Source: Irpex lacteus (taxonomy: Eukaryota; Basidiomycota; Agaricomycetes; Polyporales; Irpicaceae). Taken from it: a stretch of DNA of 64,000 bases. Made by a program: the position numbers and the translations under genes. Below, piece by piece: positions 48,269-60,000 of this stretch. Numbering within the stretch: position 1 is the first letter of the stretch; each line of letters begins with the position of its first letter. Location: assembly GCA_001986395.2 (NCBI GenBank), contig MQVO02000024.1:372001-436000 (forward strand), written 5' to 3'. A model generated the notes under the pieces. The model saw nothing but the letters and a program-made list of their open reading frames with translations. It did not search any database and was not told the DNA's origin.

Positions 48269-49754
48269 GATTACCTGTACGACCCCAGTAAAAATTGGCA
48301 TGTGTTATGATCCTATAATTATAAAGTACGAAACATACCGGATCACAATGCGAGCAGCTTGTTGTGAGATACGTAGTCGCGTGAGCTGCTTTGAGTTGAA
48401 GAACGAGTAGCACAAGTGCTGTAATCAATCTGATTCCGGCATTTAATTAACATCACTATACAAGTATGGGCAGCACAGACAACTCACGAATGCACCGTGC
48501 ACCTTGGACTTCGCGCAATAACTTGAAGAGACGAGCCAAGATGTACGCTGTACAGCTGATGCTCAGCGCTCAGCGCTCACTGCTTACTAAAGGCGCATAC
48601 GCGCGCACTTCTGAGCGGGATTTCAAATTTCAACACCAACGTCGATCTGGAACTCAGGTCGGTATGTTCTATGCTGTGTACGCACCACTGGCACACGTAC
48701 TCTGTCATCGAGTTTTGCAATTCGACTACTGCCTCGTTCTGTCGCTGGCCCGATGGCAAAGTTCTTGGAATGCTGAAGGATGAAACGGAGAGGCACACTG
48801 GCAAACGAGGCACGTGGCACTAGCATCCACGTCGTTGTCCAAGGAATGGACGAGACTTAGAAAACGCGACAGAACCAATAATATGTGACACTCCCTCCCT
48901 CTGCAGCTGAAGACTTGCAATCGACTTTCAGTTCTACAGTGCATTTGGACGTGGCGAGTATATGTACACGGCCATAAATGGGATGGCCATGGGAGTCCAA
49001 TCGGGCAGTGCAGCAAGCTTAAGTGGCATATACGGCTCTGAGCACAGGTTAATATTTGCTCGTTTTAGGCTGTTCTTCGTCGTCCTGTGCTTAGTACTCC
49101 GTTCTATACTTCGTTCATAAACGTCTACGCTTACCATGCGCGTCAAATCGCAGGACTCTGTCCGCAATGTGTGGCAACTTGCAACGGTAGTACTACTCGT
49201 GCTTTCAAAGGCTCGAGAAGGGAACCTTTGTCATCAAGAGATGAACTTAAAGCCTTCCATATAGTTTGAAGTGGGTAAGCACAAATTTCATTCGTGCACT
49301 GCTCATCTGACTGCGCTGCGTGTTCCTTTTCCTGATCTATCACTTACAGTAACTCCCACAACCTGCGCAATGAATAGCTTGGCGTCTGTCTCTGTTTCTG
49401 TCGGCTGTGAAACTTCCAATCACACTGACTTACGACGATTCCACGGGTACGATCTCTAACATTGTGGTCCTCCTTGATTCAGAGAGAGCCTCGAGGTTAA
49501 GGCAACGAACTTTGCGGCTTCTAGTGATGTACATGCTGCAAATGCAAGTAGGGCATCATGCACAGCCTGGAACAGTAATTGACAAGTATTTCCATCGATT
49601 GGATATCTGACAATATAGAGCGCACATGAAGTCAGGTTCGAGGATAAAGTTGCTTTTTCCCATCACTGGTCGCCCTCGCCCCCGCCCCCTCGCCCCTCGC
49701 CTCTCGTCCCTTTCCCTTCGCCTTTCCTTCGTGCTACCCACCAGTCTCACAACG
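48269..49754. other. divergent intergenic region
   Basis: 1.5 kb between the F-box gene (-) and member D (+). Only short frames are seen. A C-rich tract (cgccctcgcccccgccccctcgcc) sits 65-90 bases before the ATG of D and is also present before the copy at 53521. Confidence 0.4.
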
Positions 49755-51212
49755 ATGGGCGAAGAAGCTAGGGTCTTCGCTCGAGAGCTCGCCAAATTCA
49801 AATTTGGCCACGCACTGTGGTGGCCAGAACACACGAAGGATCCGAATGGCGAAGACCACGATATCGAGATCGGCGATGTTGGTTTTATTGATAGCGACGG
49901 CGCTTTCCACGTATTCTTCAACGTTACGCATGAGCCAGATCACACCCTCAGTGCGAGTCATGCTCTCACAAGCATGCACCCGCCTTTGAAGTATGACAGC
50001 AACTCCGTCGAGACGAAGGAACGGTTTCGCACCCCTGAATACCCTGTGTGCGGTTCCACTATCACCGAACACAAGATTTCTGCACAACTTGCGGCGTGCG
50101 TATACCCATGTGCATGTCCTATTTAACCTCGTGGCTGACCCATCATTAGGGACAGCCTCATGTACAACGTTGGAGGGAACTTGTCTTTCCAATTCAAGTG
50201 CCACAGTGAACAAGGCGCATTCCTGATGCTCTGGGATGACGCGACGAAAACAGTCGTTCAAAGGCAGGAGCTAAGATTTATCAGATACATGCGGCAACAT
50301 CACTCGAGCTGGTATCTTTACGCGAGGGAGGTGCTGGGTATAGCCTGCAAACCTGAGGACATCATTCTCGTGCGCGGCTTTATCAAAACCTCGAGCTGGA
50401 CGGTGGCTGCGTTCCTAGGAGGAGGCAGTCAGAGCCGCGAAATTACACTCCACGGGCAGCTAGGACCCACGATAAACGTCGAGTGTGGATATGCTTCTCA
50501 CGAAAACTCGACTAGCTCTCCGATGCACCAGCGCAGCGGTCCTGCATATCGCATGATTCTAAGAACAGAGCCTAAAGTTCCGTTGGAACGTCTGGTATTA
50601 TCGTCAGCCACTGAGACTGAGCCGACGCCAAAGGATCAGTGCGTCTTCTTGAACTACTTTAAAGTTCTGTACCGCGCGAAATTTCTCAAGTCGATTGTCG
50701 CCGCCGCCGATCCACCGGATCTCGACAGAGACGGAACAGAGGACGAGAATTTACCTGGGCTACAATCAGAATATGACGTGCAAGTTGAGAAAGAATGCAA
50801 TGTACAAAGTGTGAGTTGCTACGCTGCCCTGGATGACGAAAGGACTAATCACTACTCCAAACGTTAGCCCCACAGTCCGATTGATATTTTGCTGGAATAT
50901 ATTCTAGAGGTACGCTGTTTAGTAGTGTTTAAGCTCACGACTGCTACGGTAGCCTTCTGACCTGATAATTGTAGTTTTCGGGTGCAGATATAGCGATAGC
51001 GAGCTATGATGATCTGGAAAACTTCAGCCTAGTATGTAATTATTGTCACGCACCGTATAGTAGTAGGCATCGTTGCTGATAATCATTAGGATGATCGGTG
51101 GCCTGTAACGTTTCGAGATGTATTACGGGTTGAATCTCCCAAAATCATCGTTGACGACGAGTCAGGCGAGTTTCTTTCAATGATATTTATTGAATGGACT
51201 CTCACCGGTTAG
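49755..51212 (+). CDS. GHAL-family protein, member D (N-terminal half of a probable F-box fusion)
   Basis: A protein with a GHALWWPE-type domain that I know only as an expanded, unnamed Agaricomycete family. Start MGEEARVFARELAKFKFGHA at 49755; an in-frame ATG at 49626 gives an unlikely Arg/Pro leader. Then come HDIEIGDVGFIDSDGAFHVF, LKYDSNSVETKERFRTPEYP, and after an intron NLSFQFKCHSEQGAFLMLWD, SSWYLYAREVLGIACKPEDI and ILVRGFIKTSSWTVAAFLGG. Small exons carry PIDILLEYILE, FSGADIAIASYDDLENFSL and DDRWPVTFRDVLRVESPKII. Unspliced, the frame stops at 51210-51212, one base before the next ATG. A 43-nt intron (donor GTTTCT, acceptor GGTTAG) would join DDESG in phase to the F-box half. About 410 residues alone, with no signal or membrane segment. 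Confidence 0.72.
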
Positions 51213-51213
51213 T

Positions 51214-52792
51214 ATGATAACAGTTGGAAGGCTGGCTCCCACTCACGTTGAACAGCCACATTCACAAGAGCTTGATCCTGTGTTATCCGATGCAGCTTGG
51301 CTGCCTCCAGAGATTTTTGCACTCATCATCACCGACCTCGCTCATGACTCCGCTACTCTGAAGACCTGCTCTCTCGTCTGCCATGCATTTCGCAGTCTAT
51401 GCCAGCACTACCTGTACAATCTCCTCTGCATCCGTGACAGCCGAAGACAGTTCAGACAGCACCCTTATCCGATACTTCGGGGACAGCTCCAAGCGTTTGC
51501 CTCCTTCATCACCACCGTCGCATCTTCCGTCTTCTGCTTAAACGTCCACACACTCTGTTTGCTGGGCAACGAAGAGCAACACCCGCTTCAGCCAGAAACC
51601 GCAAAGTCTCTGATTTCGGATACGATGCTCGCCTCGCTCCTCGTCCACCTTCCCAACGTCCGCATCCTCGAACTGAGTCGTGTTAGCTTTACAGCTTTCG
51701 CGCCGGGACAACATAGCCCGTACCCGTCACTCCCACTGGGCAATCTGAAGCTCTCCATGCTCACCATCAACCACGTCGACTTTGGCGATCAATCACCACA
51801 CGCCTTGCTCTCCGTGCTCGGGCTGTTCTCTACCATTGACATACTTCGTATTGGCTACGTCGAGACTCCACGGGCGATTCCTACGTCCGACAAGCTCAGC
51901 CGGGTCCTCGACAACCTGCAAGTCCGCAGGTTCTCGATGAAAGAGCGTCCTTCGACGACGGTGCCTTCGCCGTCAAGGACGACGCCGTCCGTGTTCAAAA
52001 TCTTGTTCGCCTCGAGCTCAGTTCACTCATTGCAGAGCATTGAAATCAAATGCTCGCTGATGGACCAAGTACAGGAGTTAGGGAGGTTCCTACGAAAGAT
52101 GGGTCCGCAGCTGCGAAGCGTCGCGGTTGATGTGGTAGATATTGTAAGAATTATGAACGGTACGTCATCGTGATTTTCACCAATTTCTCAGGCAAGTTTC
52201 GTAACCGTTGACGTTGCATTCATAGACTACAAAGCGCTTGTCGACGCACTCAGCTTGGAGGCGTGCACGGGGCTGCTCTCCCTCTGTATCCGAACTTCAC
52301 CCCACAAAAAAGACCCAGAAGCACTCATATGGCCTCACGTCTCCGACCTGCTCGCCGCGCTACTCTCCAGCGCGTCGCCTTCTCTCACCACCCTCACCAT
52401 CGTGATGCAATACCACGACATGTTGCTCAAGCACCCTAGCACGGCGGCTTGGAGGGCACTCCGGGACTCATTCTTTGTGGATGAAGAGAACACTCAGGTT
52501 GCATGGCATGGGCGACGGCTCGAGCGTTTGAAGGAGGTGGCATTTGTGCTGATGCTGAGGTGCGAGGACCAGACGGTCGAGCATACGGCGAAGCGGCATA
52601 TTGCGATGCAGTTGCCGGAGTTGGCGAAAGAGGGGGTGTTGAAGTTCGCTACGACGGTGCGTGGAGCCGTGTTTGCTTTTGTGGGATGATTGGTCCAGTT
52701 TGGCTGATGATTGATCATAATTTATATTGCAGAGATTTGGGGAGGATTGGGAGAATGTTGTCACGGACTGCCGGACACGACAGTCTCTCTGA
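51214..52792 (+). CDS. F-box/LRR protein (C-terminal half of the probable fusion)
   Basis: If separate, it starts MITVGRLAPTHVEQPHSQEL at 51214, one base after the stop of D. That spacing is not credible for independent fungal genes, so a D-F-box fusion (49755-52792, about 890 residues) is the better model. The F-box reads WLPPEIFALIITDLAHDSAT and LKTCSLVCHAFRSLCQHYLY. Leucine-rich segments follow: LASLLVHLPNVRILELSRVS, LKLSMLTINHVDFGDQSPHA and SSVHSLQSIEIKCSLMDQVQ. After an intron comes LVDALSLEACTGLLSLCIRT and PSLTTLTIVMQYHDMLLKHP. A short last exon (FGEDWENVVTDCRTRQSL) stops at 52790-52792. Likely an SCF substrate-recognition module. The same pair of halves, in the same order, occurs at 60968-63779. 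Confidence 0.72.
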
Positions 52793-52839
52793 AGACGAAC
52801 TGGAAGATGTGGGCCCCAGAAATCGATTCGACCAGACAC

Positions 52840-53700
52840 TGCATGACAAGAATGACGTCCTCAGGTTTACAGGCTATGCCCAGTACTCCCTTTGCATAGA
52901 GTTACCAGATGGAGTGATATTGCCGCATGTATTTGATTAATCGCAGCTCTTGCTTTTGACGGCCGTTTTCGTTGCATCATCCCAGAGCATCAAATACGCG
53001 CCTTGTTCACTATGGCACTTGAACTGAAACGATAAGTCTCCCCCGACATCAGATATGGGGCTATTACTAGCGATAGGTAAGTTACAGGAGAAGTTTTAAT
53101 AAGGAAGCAAGATATGTACGCTGCAAGCTGAGCAGAAATTTTGTGTTCGGTGATAATGGAACCGCAAACGGGATATTCTGGGGTGCGGAAGCGTTCCTTT
53201 GTCTCGACGGAGTTGCTGTCATACTTCAAGGGCGTGAATATGAAACCGTTCCATTGTCTCGACGGAGTTGCTGTCATACTTCAAGGGCGTGAATAAGTTA
53301 TTGAGAGCACGACTCGCACTGACTCGGAGAGCATGATCTGGGTCGTGAGTAACATTGAAGAATACGTGGAAGGCACCGTCGCTATCAATAAAACCAACAT
53401 CGCCGATCTCGATATCGTGGTCTTCGCCATTCGGATCCTTCGTGTGTTCTGGCCACCACAGCGCGTGGCCAAATTTGAATTTGGCGAGCTCTTGAGCGAA
53501 GACCCTAGCTTCTTCGCCCATCGTTGTGAGACTGGTGGGTAGCACGAAGGAAAGACGAGGAGCGAGGGGCGAGAGGCGAGGGGCGAGGGGGCGAGGGCGA
53601 GGGCGACCAGTGATGGCCACCACAGTGCGTGACCGAATTGGTTGTCGACGCCGGAGGGCGTCTGAAGCACGAGCGACGTTGAGACTGGCGGGCGAAGAGA
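52840..53700 (-). pseudogene. truncated inverted copy of member D
   Basis: ATG at 53521; MGEEARVFAQELAKFKFGHA through GDVGFIDSDGAFHVFFNVTH is nearly identical to D, so the copy is young. A 55-bp tandem duplication (first unit ending about 53250) repeats LKYDSNSVET.ERF and breaks the frame. Exon 2 (DLSFQFKCHSEQGA-like, near 52990-53060) has further errors, a stop replaces Tyr in SIW-stop-LYAKG, and homology ends at about 52840, 48 bases from the stop of the F-box half. Upstream, 53627-53700 shows a second start fragment (GVDNQFGHALWWP) joined abruptly to the D leader. Confidence 0.85.
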
Positions 53701-55073
53701 TTTGAATTATTCATGACGAGGGCCTTCCAATTGCAAGTCGACAACCAAGTCAACTTGAAAGAGGCAAGAGGAGACGAGCGGCGTGAGGCCAGAAATCAAC
53801 GGTGACTGGATATTCAGGTTCTTCGTGCGGGAGAATTTGAATCTCAAAATGCGAGACTTCATTGCTTCAGTACCAGTCCACTCCTCCTGGCACAATACGT
53901 CGTTGAGGATCCAAGTCGAGTTCATTTTACAGGTCTACAAACGACATCTCTAGCGAATGTCAATTACTATCAGCATATCTCGATATCTCGATAGGTGAAC
54001 GGAAAGTCCTGCCAGTAATAACGTACTGTACATAGAGGCAACGTCTGCAAAACCATCGCACTGCCGTCAATCTCCAAACTCTCTAAAGGCGGTCCTCACA
54101 AAGTGGTGACCGAGGAGGACGTTCAGCATGTACTATGAGGACGTAGACACCATATGCTCCGAGGTTGAGAACGTTGAGAGGTCGATACGGCCTAGTGGCG
54201 AGTATACGAGTAGTATAAGTACCTCTCGGACTCACCATCTGTTGTTCGCATGTGAGTGCATTGCAGGTCTATATTGTACCGTGATGCTGGAGAGTTATGT
54301 GTCCGTTCCGTGCTTGTGGGTTGTGTCCCAGGGGGATATGTATGATCGACGACTCAGTAAGTAGTACGATCTCGGAAGTGTCGGTTATTAGTTCGACGAT
54401 TGACCTTCAATGAGTACATGAGTGTGGTGATACAGCTTGAACAAAGATGTGGATGGCTGAAGTAAATGTAAGCTTACCTTGTTCGCATATCTCCTTACTC
54501 GCCCGACTGCGCCCACCAACTCACCGACTCACCTTACAGGCCCAAACTGCGTCCCGAGTAGTATACGTAGCTCTCAGACGTCCGCATTAGTTGTTTGCAT
54601 GCACGTACATTGCATTGGAATCTGTATGCCACTCGAGTCTAAACGATGTAGCGGATGGCAGAAGCGAACGAAGGAACACCGTGATGGGTGTGTGACACTG
54701 TGTGTCCGAGTGCGAGCGTACTGTCACACACGCGTACGGTCACGATTGCGACGCGATACCGGTCCGCCCTCCGAACTTGGGCGCCAATGCACGCATGCCA
54801 TGATCTGATCCACGACAACCTCACCGTGACACAGTGTCGAGCATCCGTCTGCGTTCAGCTTCAACTCGAACGTCGATGTCCATCTCTCCCCTCTGCCAGT
54901 GACCGACTCCGTCTGTGACGCGTGACTCTTCGCGTCCCATCGGTCGAAGAGGCGCATTCATTAGCTCGTGTCGGTCACACTCACATCGCCGCAGGTAGCT
55001 CAGAACCAGGTCCGTCTATATTTCTGACCGCATACAACACGAAACCTTGTCGATCCCGAGACTTAGACACGCG
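53700..55073. other. intergenic region with an unplaced minus-strand fragment
   Basis: On the minus strand near 53750-54120 a run reads NVLLGHHFVRTAFRELEIDG and, after a possible intron, MNSTWILNDVLCQEEWTGTE. This resembles a leucine-rich fragment but cannot be completed. The rest (54130-55073) shows nothing recognisable. Confidence 0.3.
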
Positions 55074-55988
55074 ATGGGCTTCTCCGACCTTCCACCCGAG
55101 CCGTTCGAGCAGATCCTCGTCCGTCTGCGACCTCCGCCACATCCTCCGCTGCAAAGCCATAAGCCGTCCCTCTTTCTCTCGCTCTCCCTGTCGCTCATTA
55201 CTCCACTAACGCAGGTATCAAAGTCCTTCAACGCCTACATCCCTCACTCCCCTCTCTTCACCTAACGCATCGACCTTTTCATCTCCGGCTTCGAAGACGT
55301 CCACCTCAGCCCACGGCTCAACGCTCAACCTCCAAGACAGGCGAGCGATACTCTCCGCCGCGCAGAGCGTATGGCGCAGGGTAGACTCGATGAAGTTGCT
55401 CCACACGTTGCACGTGTCCAAACTCGAGTACTGGCTCATAAGCCATTCGATGCTGTTGAGGAAGTCGCAGTCAATGCGGATATGCCGATGGGGATAGGTG
55501 TGCCTACTTAAGGCCACGGTGCGCTGGTGAGCCTTGATATGTCGCAGATTAGTTCGCGGTTGCCTGTGAATATGGATGGTGGGGGTACGAGCACGGGCAC
55601 GAACACGAGCACTACAGAGGAAGTCGACCCGGATGTGTTGATCCACTACGGATCCAGAAAGGAATGTCGTACCTCGACACCGCCCAAGACCACCTCCTCG
55701 TCCGCTACCACACCTTCACCACCTCTTCTTCCTCTTCCCCAACTCACCATCTCCCCACTCCCTCAACACGCCACTGATAAAGCCTGTAGATGCACTCTCT
55801 CAAAATCGGCCCGCGTCATCCCCGTGCTTTCGGTACTGGACACGCGGAGTTTACAATGAGTGTAGAGAGACGAAGGACTCCCGTTACACGCGTGTGCAGG
55901 TGTTCGACGTACTGGTTGTGCATATGGCGAGTGGGTTCTACCCGTTTCTGGAGGCTGTGGAAATAAAGGAGAAGGGGGAATTGAAGAG
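55074..55988 (+). pseudogene. decayed inverted copy of the F-box gene at 45918-48268
   Basis: MGFSDLPPEPFEQILVRLRP at 55074 matches the parent start. VSKSFNAYIPHSPLFT is then followed by a TAA where the parent has Tyr. RIDLFISGFEDVHLSPRLN continues, then a frameshift; the other frame carries DRRAILSAAQSVWRRVDSM. VSLDMSQISSRLPVNMDGGG and ELKR at a GTGCGTAC donor mark the end at 55988. The parent's third exon is not present. Confidence 0.85.
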
Positions 55989-56993
55989 GTGCGTACCGTT
56001 GCAAACTGCACATCCCCATTCGATACGACGCAACTACGAAATGGATGGAATTGATACTCCCGTCTAACTCCCTCTACGTCTACGTCTTCCAAGCACGCTG
56101 CACACGATGAGAGACCAGGATTTCCATGTCATCCCTCTTATCCAGGCTGCACCGCAACGTTTTACATAGGCCACTGAGTACTGTTCCCCGGTGGTCCTTC
56201 ATGCTGTCACTGTCAAACGGCGGAGAGTGACGACAATGACAACGAAAGCGGTGTCTAGGGCTCACAAGAACTCTTCTGTGTGTCTTCGTTGTTGCACTGC
56301 CTTCGACGTCCTCTCCCTCAGGTCCGATAGAAAGGAGTACTGCATTTACGTGAGAAGACATAATATCTCCTCTCTCTTTACAGGTACATACTCCAACATA
56401 TTCATCCACGTCACCCGTGTTAACATCATCCAGCCATAGAAAATGCTCGAACCTTCGTATCCCACCTGTACGAAGAAAGACAAGGGCTTTGGGTGCTATC
56501 TTCTGCCAGGACAGCTCATATTTCGAGTCACATGCATGCATGTCCGAGGCGGATGTCCAGGCGGATGTGGGTTATCATAGACTCAGACTCGAACTCTGCT
56601 GATCATGATGTCGTGGACTCGGACAGGGTAAAGCTCAGCGAGATGAAAGGCATGCACCACCACCACCACCACCATCCTGTCGCCGAACATCTCCGTCTAA
56701 TATTCCAGATCCCTCGTATCAATCAAGCACTTCACCTCTCAGTACGTCCAAGCTCGTACGCGACACGGGTCGGAATGGATATTCACGATCACAACACCGT
56801 TTCTGCACCCGGCCAAGCACTCTGCACATAACAAGCAGCCAGGAACTCGGTGCAGTCTCTCTGAATGCACTGCGCCTCTACGTTCAACGTTCAACCCTAG
56901 TCGTGTTCCAGTGAACCCCGAGTCCGGGCTATCGTCTATCGTGTGGGCTGTCGTGTCCCTGTCAAATGGTGTCGGTGGTTGGTTCTCAGTCCA
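55989..56993. other. intergenic region
   Basis: Short open frames only. A (CAC)n microsatellite at about 56656-56682 would read as poly-His in one frame. No gene is recognised. Confidence 0.4.
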
Positions 56994-57005
56994 ATATACA
57001 TTATA
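56994..57005 (+). repeat. direct repeat at left edge of the palindromic element
   Basis: ATATACATTATA; the same 12 bases occur at 60412-60423, just outside the right end. Candidate target-site duplication; TATAT separates it from the element on this side. Confidence 0.5.
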
Positions 57006-57010
57006 TATAT

Positions 57011-60000
57011 GCAAACCAGGGGTCATAACTACCCTGATTCATGTGTCAGCCGACGCCACCCGAATAACATATAGATTATATACAAACCAACGTATGATTT
57101 GTAGCATACTTTATTTGTAAATCAATATTACAAGCTGTATATGATTTGATACAGTTCTGTCAGGTTATATACAAATCAATTGCAGTTAATGTGACTTCTT
57201 GGATCTGTCATGAAGATGACTCTTGTATTTGTATCTCAGCTCATAGTCCAGCATTGTTTTTCCTAAACTCCATGAATTCTGGCCTGTTTATATGTGAACC
57301 GGATTATATTGTTTGCACACTACATATGTAAACCAAAGTATATTGTACTCACACTATAAGTGTAGATTGAATCTATGAACAGTATATATATGTATATAGA
57401 TAGTGTTACTGCAGTTGAAGATCTTTACCATCACGTTATATGATTAATTTACCTATATATAATGTATGATGGAGCTACATTCAAGAGTACACAAGTACTA
57501 ATTCATCCTTGGCTTCTAATTACTGTGAACAGCAACAGAGCTGTTTTGCATATAGTATGTGTGACGGACTTGCATATAATATATGTAACCGGTTTGCGTA
57601 CAACTTAAGTCACTGGTTTATATACAACATGAGTGACTAATCTGCATATATCTGTAATTGGCATGAATAGAGTGTATAGAGCATGTTTGGGCAAATTTTG
57701 GAGCTTATCAGATGGTGGCTTGATATGGATCTTCATGGGGGTGCCTGAAAATGTGGCCAGGCTGATCTAGGGTGAAGGGTGGGTCCTAATAACAATCAGA
57801 GACATTTATCCTAGCCCTATGTAGTGTACTGACAAGGATCAAAAGGAATTTTGATGATAGCTTCACTGGTGGGGGAGATATGACCCATGTGCTCCTCCTC
57901 CCCTCCCTCTCCCCAAAAAGCGCCTCCAGCAGCTTGCAGCTTTAATGAGGGGCTTTATCAAACATTCATAATTATATTTGAGTGTCTTTTACACATCCTG
58001 ATGTAGTTTTCAGGCCTCAATCACGTGTCTAGATAGAGATCTGCAGGGCTGTGCCTGACACTGTGGCCAGGCTGATCAGGGAGGAATGGATGGTCCAAAT
58101 AATGATCTGGAGCGTGTTTTCTAATTTCCCATACTATATCTAGAGTATACAAAAGGAACTGGGACGATATCTTTACTGGTGGGCGAGATCTGGACCATGT
58201 GCTCCTCCTCCCCTGGACCCCTCCCAAAAGTCGCGCTATTGTAGGCGGAGGATTGATGGGGGGCCTTAGATATTTTAGGAAATTGTTCCAGAGTATATAA
58301 GACACGTCTGTGCCATTTTTTGAATTCCCCAGAGCGTGTCTTCATATAGCAATCAACTGGTCACATGACACTGTGGCCAGCTCTCTACAGGCAGGATGGG
58401 GGACTCTGGCAATGAACTGAGCTTCGTATATACGTTCCCCATATTCCTCTAATATGATTCAGAAGGAATTTTGATGGTAGCTACTCTAGGGGTGGCTCAG
58501 TGAGGATGTCTTCCTCCTCCTCCCCTCCAAAAAGCGTCCTCCCATGGATCACACACTCAGGGGAGGGCCCAAATAGCACTTGTACAATATGAACAAATAT
58601 ATGGACAATGTATATACCAAGTTTCAGGCTCCCCCTATCAATCCTTCCTCCCCCATGCATTATACAGTGCAGAACACAGGGTTAGGTTACATATGTCACA
58701 GTCATGTACTTGGATGCATTGTCTCACTTGTGTCTCTGCCAGTGTATATCAGTGCTGTGAATGCTCTAGGGTGGGTAATAATGATGGGGGAGGGCTGAAA
58801 CCTGGCACACATATGCCCTATATGTCAGGTAACATTGTTCAAGTGTTATTTGGGCCCTCCCCTGAGTGTGTGATCCATGGGAGGACGCTTTTTGGAGGGG
58901 AGGAGGAGGAAGACATCCTCACTGAGCCACCCCTAGAGTAGCTACCATCAAAATTCCTTCTGAATCATATTAGAGGAATATGGGGAACGTATATACGAAG
59001 CTCAGTTCATTGCCAGAGTCCCCCATCCTGCCTGTAGAGAGCTGGCCACAGTGTCATGTGACCAGTTGATTGCTATATGAAGACACGCTCTGGGGAATTC
59101 AAAAAATGGCACAGACGTGTCTTATATACTCTGGAACAATTTCCTAAAATATCTAAGGCCCCCCATCAATCCTCCGCCTACAATAGCGCGACTTTTGGGA
59201 GGGGTCCAGGGGAGGAGGAGCACATGGTCCAGATCTCGCCCACCAGTAAAGATATCGTCCCAGTTCCTTTTGTATACTCTAGATATAGTATGGGAAATTA
59301 GAAAACACGCTCCAGATCATTATTTGGACCATCCATTCCTCCCTGATCAGCCTGGCCACAGTGTCAGGCACAGCCCTGCAGATCTCTATCTAGACACGTG
59401 ATTGAGGCCTGAAAACTACATCAGGATGTGTAAAAGACACTCAAATATAATTATGAATGTTTGATAAAGCCCCTCATTAAAGCTGCAAGCTGCTGGAGGC
59501 GCTTTTTGGGGAGAGGGAGGGGAGGAGGAGCACATGGGTCATATCTCCCCCACCAGTGAAGCTATCATCAAAATTCCTTTTGATCCTTGTCAGTACACTA
59601 CATAGGGCTAGGATAAATGTCTCTGATTGTTATTAGGACCCACCCTTCACCCTAGATCAGCCTGGCCACATTTTCAGGCACCCCCATGAAGATCCATATC
59701 AAGCCACCATCTGATAAGCTCCAAAATTTGCCCAAACATGCTCTATACACTCTATTCATGCCAATTACAGATATATGCAGATTAGTCACTCATGTTGTAT
59801 ATAAACCAGTGACTTAAGTTGTACGCAAACCGGTTACATATATTATATGCAAGTCCGTCACACATACTATATGCAAAACAGCTCTGTTGCTGTTCACAGT
59901 AATTAGAAGCCAAGGATGAATTAGTACTTGTGTACTCTTGAATGTAGCTCCATCATACATTATATATAGGTAAATTAATCATATAACGTGATGGTAAAGA

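Noticed and set aside
51194..51212. ATG at 51194 as an alternative first exon of the F-box gene
   Set aside because: It reads only MDSHRLV before a stop, and its GTTAGT donor does not join in phase to the F-box frame.
56656..56682. Poly-His coding run
   Set aside because: A (CAC)n microsatellite in a region without a supported gene.
58021..58345. Frames of 74-94 codons inside the palindrome
   Set aside because: They occur twice only because the arms are reverse complements. No start context, splicing or domain was seen.
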